Source: Phragmites australis (taxonomy: Eukaryota > Streptophyta > Magnoliopsida > Poales > Poaceae). From it: a stretch of DNA of 64,000 nucleotides. Location of the stretch: NCBI RefSeq assembly GCF_958298935.1, contig NC_084921.1, forward strand, positions 40,147,001-40,211,000, read 5' to 3'. Below the pieces are notes generated by a model. It was not told the DNA's origin. It ran no database searches and saw only the letters and a list, made by a program, of their open reading frames with translations. Each line of letters starts with the position of its first letter. Positions within the stretch are counted from its first letter, which is position 1. The position numbers and the translations under genes are program-made. Below, piece by piece: positions 46,232-57,492 of this stretch.

Positions 46232-48652
46232 CACTCTACAACCGAACAAGTTGTTATAGGCGGATTTTAAATTTTATTATAGATGGGTATGTGTTTTATC
46301 TCTGAAAAATATCTGATACTGAGTTTATTATAAACGGTTATAATTCTGTCTGTAATAGAACTACATATACAGAGTCTAAATAAAATATATGTTTGTAATA
46401 TAGTTATACAAATATCAATTTCACAATACACATCGACATATTTTTTTGAAAAACCATTAGCGCAAACTAAGGGTCACAGATGGATTTTATTAAACCTGTC
46501 TGTATAAAGTGTCGCTGATATTTGTTTTAAAAAAAAATCGTCTGTGTGACCCTTTCCCCCTAAGAAACAATTTACTTCTTGACTGCCCTCATGATATGGC
46601 ATACATCACACAATAATATATATCGCACAAATAAAAATATCACAGGCATATACACATGAACATCGTATAGATATATAACACATAAGAACACATCATTCAG
46701 GACATAAAAGCTATACACAACGACACGAATCCCTAATATATGGTCTTAGAGGATTGAGATTCAACAACACGTCTGTATTTCACCATAATCTCAATAAAAG
46801 CATTGTCTTCATATATCATCTCATTGTCATCCGAATCAGACTCCATCCTAACTAACTCAGTCAAGCGCCAGAATTAAACAACATTGTTTTCAAATCTTTT
46901 GCTCATCTTGCAGTTCACAAAAATGTCTCCATTGTGATGAATAACAATAGCAAGATTTTATCATGAATAAAAAAACAATAAAATACGATTCACAATATAA
47001 ATTGAGTCAATGGTAGTACCATTCACAGTAGCGAAGAACATATGTTCCACGTGATCGAAATCAACACCAAGCATCATAACCATGGAAGCAACTATAGGAA
47101 CAATCAGATCCTCCCAGTGCTTAATAGCAATGAAGAAAGATATATTCTACAGATCTAGGATACACAATAACAACATTACACTCAGTACACAGATCAAATC
47201 AAACCCTAACAAAACTATGATACAATTCAAACTCACAACAGTACATGGAAGGGATTCGGAGCCTAGATCTCAAACCTCCCTTGCCAAAATAAACCTAAAA
47301 ACCAGTTGTAAAAGGGGATCAAATGGTAATGAGGAGAGCGGCGAGATGAATTTCTCATTGCTTTAGTGAGGGAGATGAGCACTTTGTAAAAATGGTAGTG
47401 GGAAGCGAAGAGTGTGGAATCAAATTTAAACAGTATCCAGATCTTTAACTACAGACGATTTATCTTAGCAATCCATCTATGTCTATCATATAGCCACAAA
47501 CAGATCTTAAAAGAAATCGTCTGTGACAATATTACATTACTACAGAAATTTTTTTAAAGACGGATGATAACCCATTTTCATAGTTGTTTAGCCATCCTTC
47601 TCTGGTCAAAGTCCTATGAAAATGGACGATTTCCACATGCGCAAAAGAGACTGCATGTGAAAATCTATTACCACATACGGTTTCATGTGATAGTAGGTTC
47701 TCAAATATGGTTTTTTAAGTGGACCGCCTCTGATAATTGGTTCTCTAATCGATATTTTTTGGCTCAAAAAAGTAATTTTTTGGCCCAACCAGGCACATGA
47801 ACTTGGAACCTCTTAGCTCACACGATACATCTTTACCATCCCACCACAAAACTACTAGTGATATTAATAGCATATGGAATCCTTTTTATCTCTTTTATCT
47901 AAAATTTTAAATTATTATTTGGACATCTAAATGGCCTCAAATGAAAAAGATTTCAACTATAAAGTTGTATATCTCACCGTGTGCTATAATTTTTATATAA
48001 AATTTGTCCTCATCCGACTTCGTATGAAAAAATCATGAATTTTTTAAGATAAACTATCATTTATTACTATAGATGGTTCACATAAAGAACCGTTTGTAAA
48101 AATTATCTTATTTCTACAGATGGTTCATATAAAAAATCATCTCTGAAAATTACTTTTTATACAGACGGTTCACATAAGGAACTATCTGTGGTAATCATTC
48201 TATTTCCAGAGGTGGTTCACATAATGAACCATCTCTGAACATGATATTTTACACATGCGGTTCATATAAGGAACTGGCTGTGGTAATCATCTCATTTCTA
48301 GATGTGGTTGTCATAAGTTGTCGTCTGTGAAAATTTATTTTCATAGGCGGTCCGAAACCACAGAGGTTTGCTCAAGCGGTTTGTCATATAAGCCATCTTT
48401 GAAAAGATATCCTAAGTCTCCCAAAAAATAGTTTTTTATAGTGTCACAGACGGGTTTTCTAAAATCTATATGTATCTGTATAATAGAAATAGACAGATTT
48501 GTAAAAGTCATTTGTGAGTTCTAGTACACTCAGAAAGCCAATCATATTACAGACACATCTAATTATCAACTGTCTCTAGGTATTCTGTCAGTGACAAGTC
48601 TTAGTAAACCGTCTGTATCATTTCATCTATATTTACTGTTTGTGTAATAGTG
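46232..48652. mobile_element. CACTA-like element or composite of two relics
   Basis: The left end CACTCTACAACC and the inverted right end CACTATTACACAAACAG suggest CACTA termini. Subterminal repeats of the type CAGACGGTTCACATAAGGAAC fill 48060-48400, and CGTCTGTGA/CAGACGG motifs lie at 46480-46540, 47510-47570 and 48440-48610. A second pair of ends may lie at about 47548 (TACTACAGAAATTT) and 48443 (TTTTTTATAGTG), which would make a nested pair. I could not find matching 3-bp target repeats for either, so boundaries are tentative. A fourth copy of the module of about 140 bp from the CACTA at 6080 lies at 47915-48060. No transposase is visible. Confidence 0.55.
47799..47844 (-). other. tRNA-like segment in a CACTA-like relic
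   Basis: The minus strand reads GGGATGGTAAAGATG, then about 15 nt later GAGGTTCCAAGTTC, a weak A-box and B-box pair. It is followed by an A-rich run as in the copy at 9396. It is the most degraded of the three. Confidence 0.3.
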
Positions 48653-49542
48653 ACAAGAGGACTAGGAACTTCATAGAAGGTCCTATAGTTAGAAGGTGGA
48701 GTGACCACGACAGATTTTCTTTCGGAGTGGTAGAAAATAATGGTGGTCTTGCCAGTTTGAAGGCACGGTTGGTTGTGGTGGATGCCGTGCAAAAGGCAAA
48801 ACTAAAGCCCACAAAGGTAATACCACCATGTGAAACCAACTTAAGGAGATAAATGCGGTATTGCAAAGTTTTCTTTTGAGTAGAAACAATATTATAAAGT
48901 TTATAGGCACTGACAAATACTCGATTGTAAATTGAGGGTATCGGATGGACTTTCGAGTTAAAGTTTAGGGGTTGTTGATTTGCTTGTGATTTTTGGTTGA
49001 ATTTGTTCGCTCCAAAGGTAATATAACTCTTTTTGACGTATCTTGTTCCAGACGAAGTCGTACGTACCAAACAGGACTAAATTAATTAGGTAGTTGATCC
49101 CCTCTTTCTAGCAGTGACTAAAATATAAAAAATGGTTTATAGTGATCTTTGATAAATGACAGTTAAGTGGTCTAGATCAGTTTAACTAGAGTGTCTCTAA
49201 CAATACATAATAATTAGTTGTAAGGATGTACACATTATATTTTTATCTACAGAAGAATGAATAAGAGAGCGAAAAGTTAGCTACTAACTAATAGTTAGTA
49301 TATAGATGCATGCAAACTTTATTACCTATTACATATGGACTCACATTAAATTAGTAGAACATGCTATAGTTGATTTATTGAAGGAGTTGTTTGTTATGAT
49401 AACTAGTAGCTAACTACATCGTTGGAGATGCTTTTATACATACGTATATTTTTCAAAGCGTAGGTGAGAATTCAAGTTTTCTTCAGCCTAAGCATACCAT
49501 GCTCTTCAGTGACATAATTAGAGCGCTGACATAACGCATGTA
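48653..49542. other. Intergenic stretch, no supported gene
   Basis: Open frames on both strands at 48633-49070 overlap each other and show no domain. Nothing else is recognised. The downstream exons of the ABCG fragment are not here. Confidence 0.35.
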
Positions 49543-49663
49543 ATGTTAAGATTGGAGCCATTCAATTAGTGCTGAAATGAACAACTTCGTTGTATGTTTC
49601 GATCACCGGGCTAATCGTTGTATGTTAAGATTGGAGCCATTCAATTAGTGCTGAAATGAACAG
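49543..49663. repeat. Tandem duplication with 79-bp period
   Basis: ATGTTAAGATTGGAGCCATT begins at 49543 and again at 49622, and about 40 bp are nearly identical. It lies just beyond the truncated end of the ABCG fragment and may mark the rearrangement. Confidence 0.8.
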
Positions 49664-49718
49664 AGTGCGTGGTCTATCAACGAGCGTGAATGCATAATGC
49701 ATGGCTAGTAACTTACGG

Positions 49719-50246
49719 TGAGCCCGAGCTGTTCGATGAGGTTCTCGGCGTGGAACTTCTTGTCAGAGGCGGAGACGGTGGAGCCGAGGCGGAAGTCGGC
49801 GGCGAACATGAGCGTCTCGTACACGGTGAGCATCGGGAAGAGGCGGTCGTCTTGCATGACGTAGGCCGAGGAAAGCTTGATGAGGCTGGGGCTCATCGCC
49901 TCATCTCGACGCCGTCGAGCGCCACGCGGCCGTCGAGGCTGGAGATGCGCCCGGCGAGCGCGTCCAGGAACGTGGACTTGCCGGCGCCGCTGGGCCCCAT
50001 GACGGCCGTGACGCACCCCTTGGGCGCGTACCCGGTGATCTCGTGCAGCAGGTCCACGTCCTTCTTCTCCCACTCCCCGCCGGAGCCGCGCTGCTTCTTG
50101 ACGACCGTGTACGTGAGGCTGATAAACTCCAGCCCACCCGTGAAGCCGAAACGCCCCCCGCCCGGCTTCTCCGTCTGCTGCACCATGCCGACGACCATCT
50201 CCAGGTTGCGGTGGCCGCCGTGCCGGCCATTGTGCTGATGCGCCAT
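49719..50246 (-). pseudogene. 5' fragment of a half-size ABCG transporter
   Basis: On the minus strand the frame from the ATG at 50246 encodes an ABCG N-terminus and the start of the nucleotide-binding domain. Walker A GPSGAGKST is at about 49973-49999 and the Q-loop block AYVMQDDRLFPMLTVYETL follows. ABCG half-transporters pair up and export lipids, hormones or cutin/suberin precursors. Between VEM and SPSLIK the frame is broken by an apparent 8-bp tandem duplication (GATGAGGC GATGAGCC, about 49892-49907). Similarity ends at GLT with GTAAGT at 49718, either a splice donor or a truncation. The signature motif, Walker B and the membrane domain are absent downstream. It is a broken fragment of a gene like those of the ABCG5/6/16 group. 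Confidence 0.85.
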
Positions 50247-50409
50247 GCTGTGCATTGGTTGGCATACTTTATGGGGCATTTACCCAGTAGCTTGCATTAG
50301 ATTCGCCTTCCATGGATACTAGGAATGGTCAACGTATCTAAGCAGTTTTCTGTCTTCTTCTTTCTGATTTCATTTTACTTATATTTCAGGTGATTGCCTT
50401 GTATTTTAG

Positions 50410-53143
50410 GTTTTAATGCTGCTGTTGCTGGGTGTTTTTTTTGCCGTGGAATCTGTTTTGTGGCCTTCTTCTACGGATTCTTCATCCCTTTCCAACTCAA
50501 CACCTATGGTGATACTCAGTTCAGTGATAGCATCTGTTGTTTCAGAGATTGGTCTAGTTTCTGATCCTGCTTTCACTGTTCCAGAATATGATTTTCGCTC
50601 CCCACCAGGTACTTTGTTATAATTGAGAATTTGATATTTTCAGCACTGTTGATCCACTGAGTCTTTAGTTCTTTACACAATTCTAATTATGAAGATGTTT
50701 TAACCTGTTCCTGTTCCATAGTACTGTCTAAATAACTTTAGAAGTCACATAAAGTAGGCATATTTAACTGTTCCAGTCAAAAGCTATTGAAACATGATAA
50801 AAAATTGTAAAAATGCTATAAGCTAGCTGATTTTTGCATTAATTCGTTTCAAATTGCGCATGCTCTTGTCCTCCTGATAAGTGAGTTGGGGAATTGGGGA
50901 ACAATATAGTGTCTGAGAGAGCACACAACAACACTCCTGATGGTAGGTTAGTTATGGTGTCTTTTTAATGACATCCTCTTTTTACATTTTGTTTCTCGTG
51001 CACCAGAGATTGAAAGTATTAGGATATTTACTTGACTTCATAAATGTCAGAACTTCCTCTATACCTTTTGCTGGGTGTCTTTTGTGGCTTGGTGTCAATC
51101 GCATTATCAAGATGTACGTCACTTGCTATGGATACAATTGAAGGTTTACAAAAGGCAACAGGGTTACCAAAGGCTGTATCTCCTGCTTTAGGTGGCCTTA
51201 TTGTTGGTCTCCTAGCTCTTATGTACCCTGAAGTATTGTACTGGGGCTTTGAAAATGTTGATATCTTGCTGGAATCACGATCAATTACAAGCAGCCTCTC
51301 AGCGACTATATTGGTTCAGCTCATTGGAGTGAAAATATTAGAGACATCTTTGTGCAGGGCTTTTGGATTGGTTGGAGGTTATTATGCACCATCGCTTTTT
51401 ATTGGTGCAGCTACAGGGATGGCATATGGCAAGTTCATGAGGTTTACATTTACTGGCCCTGAACCACTGTTTCATGTCCCGTTCCTAGATGTGGCATCAC
51501 CTCAAGCATATGGCCTGGTAACATGTCTACCAATTCAATGCTTTCGTCTGCATTTTTGTCTTCTCAACTACCTTAATAACTGTCCATTTATAATGCTAAC
51601 ATTATTGCTATGTAATGGTGTTTCCTTCTCTGAAAATTGTTCGAACGGTTACTAGTTTTCCACTCCCAGTCTCAACTTATTGCCAGTGACACTTATCCAT
51701 TATAATATTGGATGACAATAGTAAGCAAAGAATATGATCATTCCCTATGTTTTCTTCCTTTTGTTTAATCTTCACAGGTAGGTATGGCAGCTACACTCGC
51801 TGGCGTATGCAAGGTGCCTCTGACATTCGTCCTCCTACTTTTTGAGCTTACACAAGACTATCGTATAGTTCTACCTTTGCTTGGGGCTGTTGGATTATCA
51901 TCTTGGATTGTTTGTCCTCAAAGGTTCTCTAAAAGCATTAGGAGTAAGGTGGATTTTCCTGAGGATAAATCAAGTATTGCCCAACAGGCAAAAAATATGC
52001 CCTCTCAAAACAAACAAGTCACTTCCATGGATACTGCTGATTCTTCTAAAGAATTATGTAAAATTGAAAGCTCGCTTTGTGTATATGATGCCAAAGACGA
52101 GAGTATGTTTGAAAATCTTACTGTTGCAGAGGCCATGAAAACTAACTACTTTTCTGTCTCAATGACAACTTCATTAGTCGAGGCACTAGATCTTATGCTT
52201 GCTGAGAAGCAGCCCTTTGTTATGATAACTGAGAGTAACACATCTGTATTAGGCTTGCTAAAGATATCCAAGATTTTTGCAGAGATTCAAAAACTACCAG
52301 GGCACAAGCCAAGGTGAGGACGACAGTCATTTTATTAACCATTTTGCTTGATTTTAGAGTTCTGCATAATACATAGGTTATGGCATACTAAAGGTCCAGT
52401 AGTTCATTTTTCAGTTCTATAGATCTTTTGTTGTCTCAGCACAATGAACATGCACCATTGTCTTATGTACAATTATTTCCTTATTTTTTCTCAATAAGAG
52501 GGCACTACCTGCACCAGTTACGTTAGGTATACCCAACTTACATAGTAATTGCATCCAGATGCCAACTCTGGATCATAGCAGCACCCAGTTGGGAATTGAG
52601 CACTATAAGCCACATTTCAATCCGGATGCACGAAAGCAAACAACTAATTAATAAATTACACAAGATATCATCTTTTTTAAGGTCGGAACAACTCAAAGAA
52701 AAATTGCCAAATTTAGTTAGTTCTTGGGAGCTTGATCGACCTTGGTCTCTCAAGTTCCTCCGGTTTATGCTTGCTTCCGAGTTTTTCTTAAAATAATAAA
52801 ATAAGATGGATTTCTTATTTGTTGGGTGAGCTCAAATAGTAATTTATAGGATGGCTGAGTTTACTTAAACATTTATTGCCATATGGTCATATTTGTTAAT
52901 TAACTTGTTTTTCAATTAATGCTTGTACAGGTTCAGGAACTCCTGGTAGCTCATGTATGCCTTGCAGGCAAGTGTAAATCGTAGTCTCTGACACCTCAGA
53001 TGCCACTTACTACTGCAGACAAGATCACGGATTCTCATGGAGTGGATCACGTTCCGGTAGTCTCTCAACATGCTAATCATCAGGACAGAGGACTTTTAAT
53101 ATATTTTGTAGACAGAGAATGCATCACCATCGCTCGGAGGTAA
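50410..53143 (+). pseudogene. 3' part of a CLC-e/f-type chloride channel gene, broken
   Basis: Four exon-like blocks with GT-AG borders encode the C-terminal half of a CLC anion channel/antiporter: 50410-50608, 51051-51517, 51778-52313 and 52931-53143. Visible are AVESVLWPS, SSVIASVVSE, GLVGGYYAPSLFIGAATGMA (a permeation-path segment) and MAATLAGVCKVPLTFVLLLF. A first CBS domain and a CBS2 tail ending DRECITIARR follow. The protein matches the plant CLC-e/CLC-f class (plastid or Golgi). The N-terminal half with the GSGIP and GKEGP motifs is missing. Three lesions appear: a T8 run (50435-50442) shifts the frame between NAAVAGC and AVESV; the join of 52313 to 52931 is out of frame by one; and TAG at 52982 interrupts CBS2. 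It is most likely a pseudogene. Confidence 0.87.
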
Positions 53144-53978
53144 TTGGGGGTTTATTTTTCAGCTTTCGATAGTGTTTCTTGTGTTCCAAACTTCCAACTT
53201 CCAGCTTCTACCAACAGTGTTCTTTTGTCTTCCATGTCGTGTTCTCATTCAGAGCTTTGGCAACAAAAGAATTGTTCGGTTTTACATATGAGACCGAAAA
53301 GGAAGAGAGGTAGCACGGAAGGGGGGAGAGAGAAACACAGAAGCACTTGGTACTTCGCAAGTCTGTATGATATTCTTCATCTTGGAAATTGCAGTTGCAG
53401 CCTGCAAACCTGGCCAAGTCCATCGTGGCACTGGTCAAGACTGCAGATTTAAGACTTCACCTGGTTGGTTTGCTATCTTCAGAATGTGGTCAAGGAAGGC
53501 CTCCATTTTTGTCGTTATATCTCCCTTGCCACCATCTCTGTGTGCATGTGTGAGTTTTTGTCGCTCGTGTGTGCTCAAGTTCACAATCATTGTTTAGTTT
53601 GTAACTGAACAACGAGCTGCTCATCAAAATAGATGCTGGGAAGATAAGCAAAATGGTCAGGCTTTATAACATATCTCTTCTTTTCTTTCAATGCTTTGAA
53701 TAAACATGGGAAATAAGAATTACAAGATAGCTTCAATGAAACAAACTGGACTCTGCATAAAAGGCATGCATGAGCTTAATTTGCCCTATCATGTCATGTC
53801 TCTGTGTTGGTTTCCAAAGAAAAATATCATGTCTCTGTGCATCAGGGGTTGTGCACTACTTGTACGATTATGCTCTAGTCTGATCAAACGAACACTAAGA
53901 TCTGAACAAGCATTACATGAGGAAAAGTGAAAACTATAAATCTCACTGCTATGGTTAGATTTGACGCACTGAATCTAT
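53144..53978. other. Former 3' flank of the CLC fragment, no gene seen
   Basis: The stretch probably starts with CLC 3' UTR sequence. Short open frames on both strands lack domains. Confidence 0.4.
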
Positions 53979-54423
53979 GGGGGCGTTTGGTTGCATGTAT
54001 GAGACCGGGTAGGCTCGCGGGATGGAGGCTCCTGATATTGTTTGGATGGGTACTTGAGTCTGGCTCACTGGTGCAAATACAGAGTTAAGCTCGCAGGATG
54101 TAGCATACACTCAGTTAATGATGTTATTAACATATAATTACTGAGTATTAATTCATATTAGTACATTTCAAATTGTATTAAGACTTAATACGATAAATTA
54201 AGTACTATATATTGTATTTATGCAAAATAAACATCATGTTAACACTTATTTTTTATTTCAATTTCATACAATATATACTTATAAAGATAATCAAACATAA
54301 TCTCTTCGTAGCTAGACTAAATATATACAACCTATCAAATAAATAGCACTACATACGTATAGCCTAACTCACTAGCTCACTTGATACGAGCCAGACTAGC
54401 CATACGGACAACCAAACGGATCC
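53979..54423. mobile_element. MITE with CGTTTGGTTG termini (445 bp)
   Basis: Left end GGGGGCGTTTGGTTG and inverted right end GGATCCGTTTGGTTG bound an AT-rich interior. Inside each end is an inverted GCTAG/GAGCC-rich stretch. No clear target duplication was found. The interior resembles 43320-43560. Confidence 0.6.
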
Positions 54424-55184
54424 AATTTATTTGAATCTTCTGCACGCAGGAAGTTGCTACTTCAATGTATGACCAGTGAACAGACAGTCTCAAAATCAAC
54501 TCAATTGTGTAGACTTGCTAACTGGAGCGACATTTCATAAACATTTCATTTCCTGGCAAATTGAGGGTATGCTACTGTTTGAATGGGACGAAAGTTGAAT
54601 AGCAACCGCAAAGTCTGAACAGGAAGGGGGATTCAAGTTCAACCTCGTTACAATTATAAAGTCAGAAAACGTAGCTTATCATTATGTGCGAATGGCGTGG
54701 AGTTGAAGAATAAACAGGAAGCTGATTCGTTTCATACGCAAGCATAGAGAAAAAAAGGCAAGACGAAAGGGGCATGATATATACGTTTAATTTCGCTATC
54801 ATGATTCCAAGTTTTAGCAAAGAAATTAGATTTTATTTGGTACAGCTTCTGAGTCAGCTTCTCCCTAAAAAAATCACTTCGGCAGTTAAACGACTCGCTT
54901 CTTTGCTATTTTTGGGGTAGCGTTTCTCCGGTTTATGTCATGTTTGGCATTTATGCTTTTGCACAATCCGCTTCCTGAAGAATCCTGTGAAAAGTAGATT
55001 TTGCTTCTATAGATTGTACAATTTATTTTCAAAATCCACTTACTAATAATCTACTACAGAATACTACCGTTTGGTACAGCTTCCATAGAATCATCAAAAA
55101 TCAAAAAAAAAAACCAACAGCTTGGCTTTTGCGGAGTCCCAAACTCAAAGTACCCTCGTAGTTTGGGGTAATTTATCCGAAAAT
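54424..55184. other. Intergenic stretch with degenerate element ends
   Basis: TTTGGTACAGCTTC occurs at about 54837 and again at 55072 with AGCTTCT-rich surroundings. This suggests remnants of a small hAT-like or Harbinger-like element. No gene is seen. Confidence 0.35.
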
Positions 55185-55290
55185 GCCACTGGTATACCCT
55201 AGCCCCACTTCTCGATCCATCTGTTTGCATCCCATGTGCCACTGGTATACCCTAGCCCCACTCCTCGATCCATCTGTTTGCATCCCATGT
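55185..55290. repeat. Tandem duplication, 2 x 53 bp
   Basis: The unit starting GCCACTGGTATACCCTAGCC at 55185 is repeated at 55238. I see one difference between the copies (CTTCTC versus CTCCTC), so the duplication is recent. Confidence 0.92.
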
Positions 55291-57385
55291 GAAAAGCAAA
55301 TTCTATAGAATTCTATTCAGAAAGACCCTCATGAGACCATATACACACTATCCATCTCGTAATCTAATGATTAAGGCAAAAATAAAAGATAGAGTAGATA
55401 TGTATCATCATAGAGGAGATAGTCTTTTATAAGATAGGATCCTATAGAATTTACTTCTTCCCACGTGCACTCACACATCTCTCCTCCGAAGCGACTGCAG
55501 CGGCGATTAAGGTTCACCCCTTCACCGACTGCTAGCCGTCGACGACGAGGAAACTAATGCAGCAGCACAAACGTGCCCCTGCCGAGGCCCCTTTCCTTCT
55601 CTTCGTTTGAACCCTCCCCGCGGGCCATGGTAGACCAGGAAGGAAGCTCCAAGTTCTAGATCCCCTTCCTCAGTTCTTCCTTCCACCCATGGCGCTAGCC
55701 CAAATGAATCAACGGTGCGGGGATCATGCGGGTAATGAGAGAGGCATATACTGATGCATGACATGAATTGTGTTTGGACAGCCACTGGGAACTGATTGCG
55801 CATACAACTAGAAAAAAATTAGAAGGGGTGATATCCATTAAAACAAAAGCACCATATACATAGCAGGACAACAGTACCCTGATAAGGATAAAACAAAGAA
55901 AAATACAGAGCTGCTGCGGACACCCTGAGCTTCTTCTCTAATCCATTGTCGTCGAACATGGTCGATGGAACTGAAGCCACAAACCACACCAATGAGAAGG
56001 GGCTATTGAAGGCCATTAGGTTTTTGACAACCACCACAGAGAACATCCCACAACCAGGATGTGTAAAGACCGCTGAACGCTCCGGGCAACCTCGCCGGGT
56101 AGAAAGAGATCCAATGTCGTTGAGCACGCTGATGACACAGAAGGGAGAACCGGCGTCTTCAACGAAAACGTTGTCAACCCGGACAAGAAGCTCAGACCCC
56201 TTCGCAAAGAGGCTAAGCAAAGCTAGCTCCATACCTTCCACCCAAAGGTAGAGTAGAACAATCCTTTCTCATCCAACGCCAAAGAAAACACCGCCATCAT
56301 CAGAGAAGTCGAGGAGGAACAAAAACACCCCAAATAACACCGACATCGTTGGGGAAACCTAAGCCTTAGCTACCTAAACCCCTCCACAACAACTCGCCGG
56401 AACAAACATTGCCGCAGCCGAAAGAGAAGCTGAGAGGATCAAACACGAAGCAGGTCGTCGCACTGAGGACCGGGACCCAGCCGACGGCGCCCACGAGGAG
56501 ACGCCGAATTAGGCCAGAAACGATCAGCAGCACCACTCCGACGAGGTGCCCACCGAGTAGAGCGATGGCGCGACCACACACGCAAGCGAGACCTGGACCT
56601 CCCGATGATCAGGAATCTCTAAAGGAGAGCACCACCACCCACAGGCGAGCCCACTGCTCAGTGGCTAGCTCGATTATTCAACTACCTAAACTAGCCTAAT
56701 ACAGCTAGAAGCTAGACTATACAAGCAGTCGTACGCAGATATAGGTTCCCCGCCCTCACCGGCACCAGGAGGCTACCGGAGAGGAGGGGGAACCCAGAGG
56801 AACGGTGCCGGAACAGAGACTCTCGCTTTTCACCCGCTCTCTGCTGTAGAGGAAGGGGGAAGGCTCCCACCCAGAGTGCGCATAGAACTAGACTGAAAAT
56901 TACACGAGGCAATATCCTGCTCGGAGGTCAGAACACGGCCCGTTTCCATGTTTTATTTCACTGGACCTGTGACTTGCCTTTCTTCGAGTCCAACATAGGC
57001 CCAAATTTTTCCTCACTCGGACAACGACAGCCACAAAACTCTTGGGCTCCCGCTGTAAGAACATGTGCTCTGGCAGCTCACAAGAGTGCATTCCCCAATT
57101 CCCCATATGTACCTGCCGGGCCGGCCGGACTCGAGTTGCTCAGCTCTCCTGCGAATCCAGATGGAAGCGATCGATCCCTCGAAATGGAAACCGATACGAT
57201 ACCACCAGCGACAAAACGATCACGACGAGCAACAAGACCAATGATTGGTTAGGTTACTCGCCAGCTGAGCTGCCATGCATCATCATTCATGCACGCGCTT
57301 TGCGACCCAGTAGCTCGGCCGCCTGGCGCCTGCACGTGCAGGCATCAGCATCCACATCGCTCCACCGTGCACGCACTTGTCTGCC
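55291..57385. other. Repeat-derived stretch and germin-like gene promoter
   Basis: 55540-56720 has several open frames on both strands and reads like degraded retroelement sequence, best on the minus strand, but no domain is firm. 56900-57385 should contain the promoter of the germin-like gene. Two CATGCA (RY-type) motifs lie at 57274-57279 and 57288-57293. Confidence 0.4.
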
Positions 57386-57393
57386 TATTTATA
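57386..57393 (+). promoter_or_regulatory. TATA box of the germin-like gene
   Basis: TATTTATA lies 107 bp upstream of the ATG at 57493 in a GC-rich context. It predicts a transcript start near 57420 and a leader of about 70-75 nt. Confidence 0.7.
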
Positions 57394-57492
57394 CTGCGCG
57401 ACCTGCGATCACCCATGGATGACACAACCAAGACAAGGACCCAAGATTCGATAGTACATCAGCGCACGTCGTGCAATCTGAATAACGATCTG

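Noticed and set aside
46232..48652. Clean single CACTA element with defined target duplication
   Set aside because: The flanking triplets differ (AGG and ACA), so the boundaries are given only as tentative.
48633..49070. 145-codon minus-strand frame
   Set aside because: It overlaps an open plus-strand frame, has no recognised domain, and flanks a transposon relic.
55819..56241. 140-codon minus-strand frame
   Set aside because: It could be LINE-like, but no endonuclease or reverse transcriptase motif is visible.
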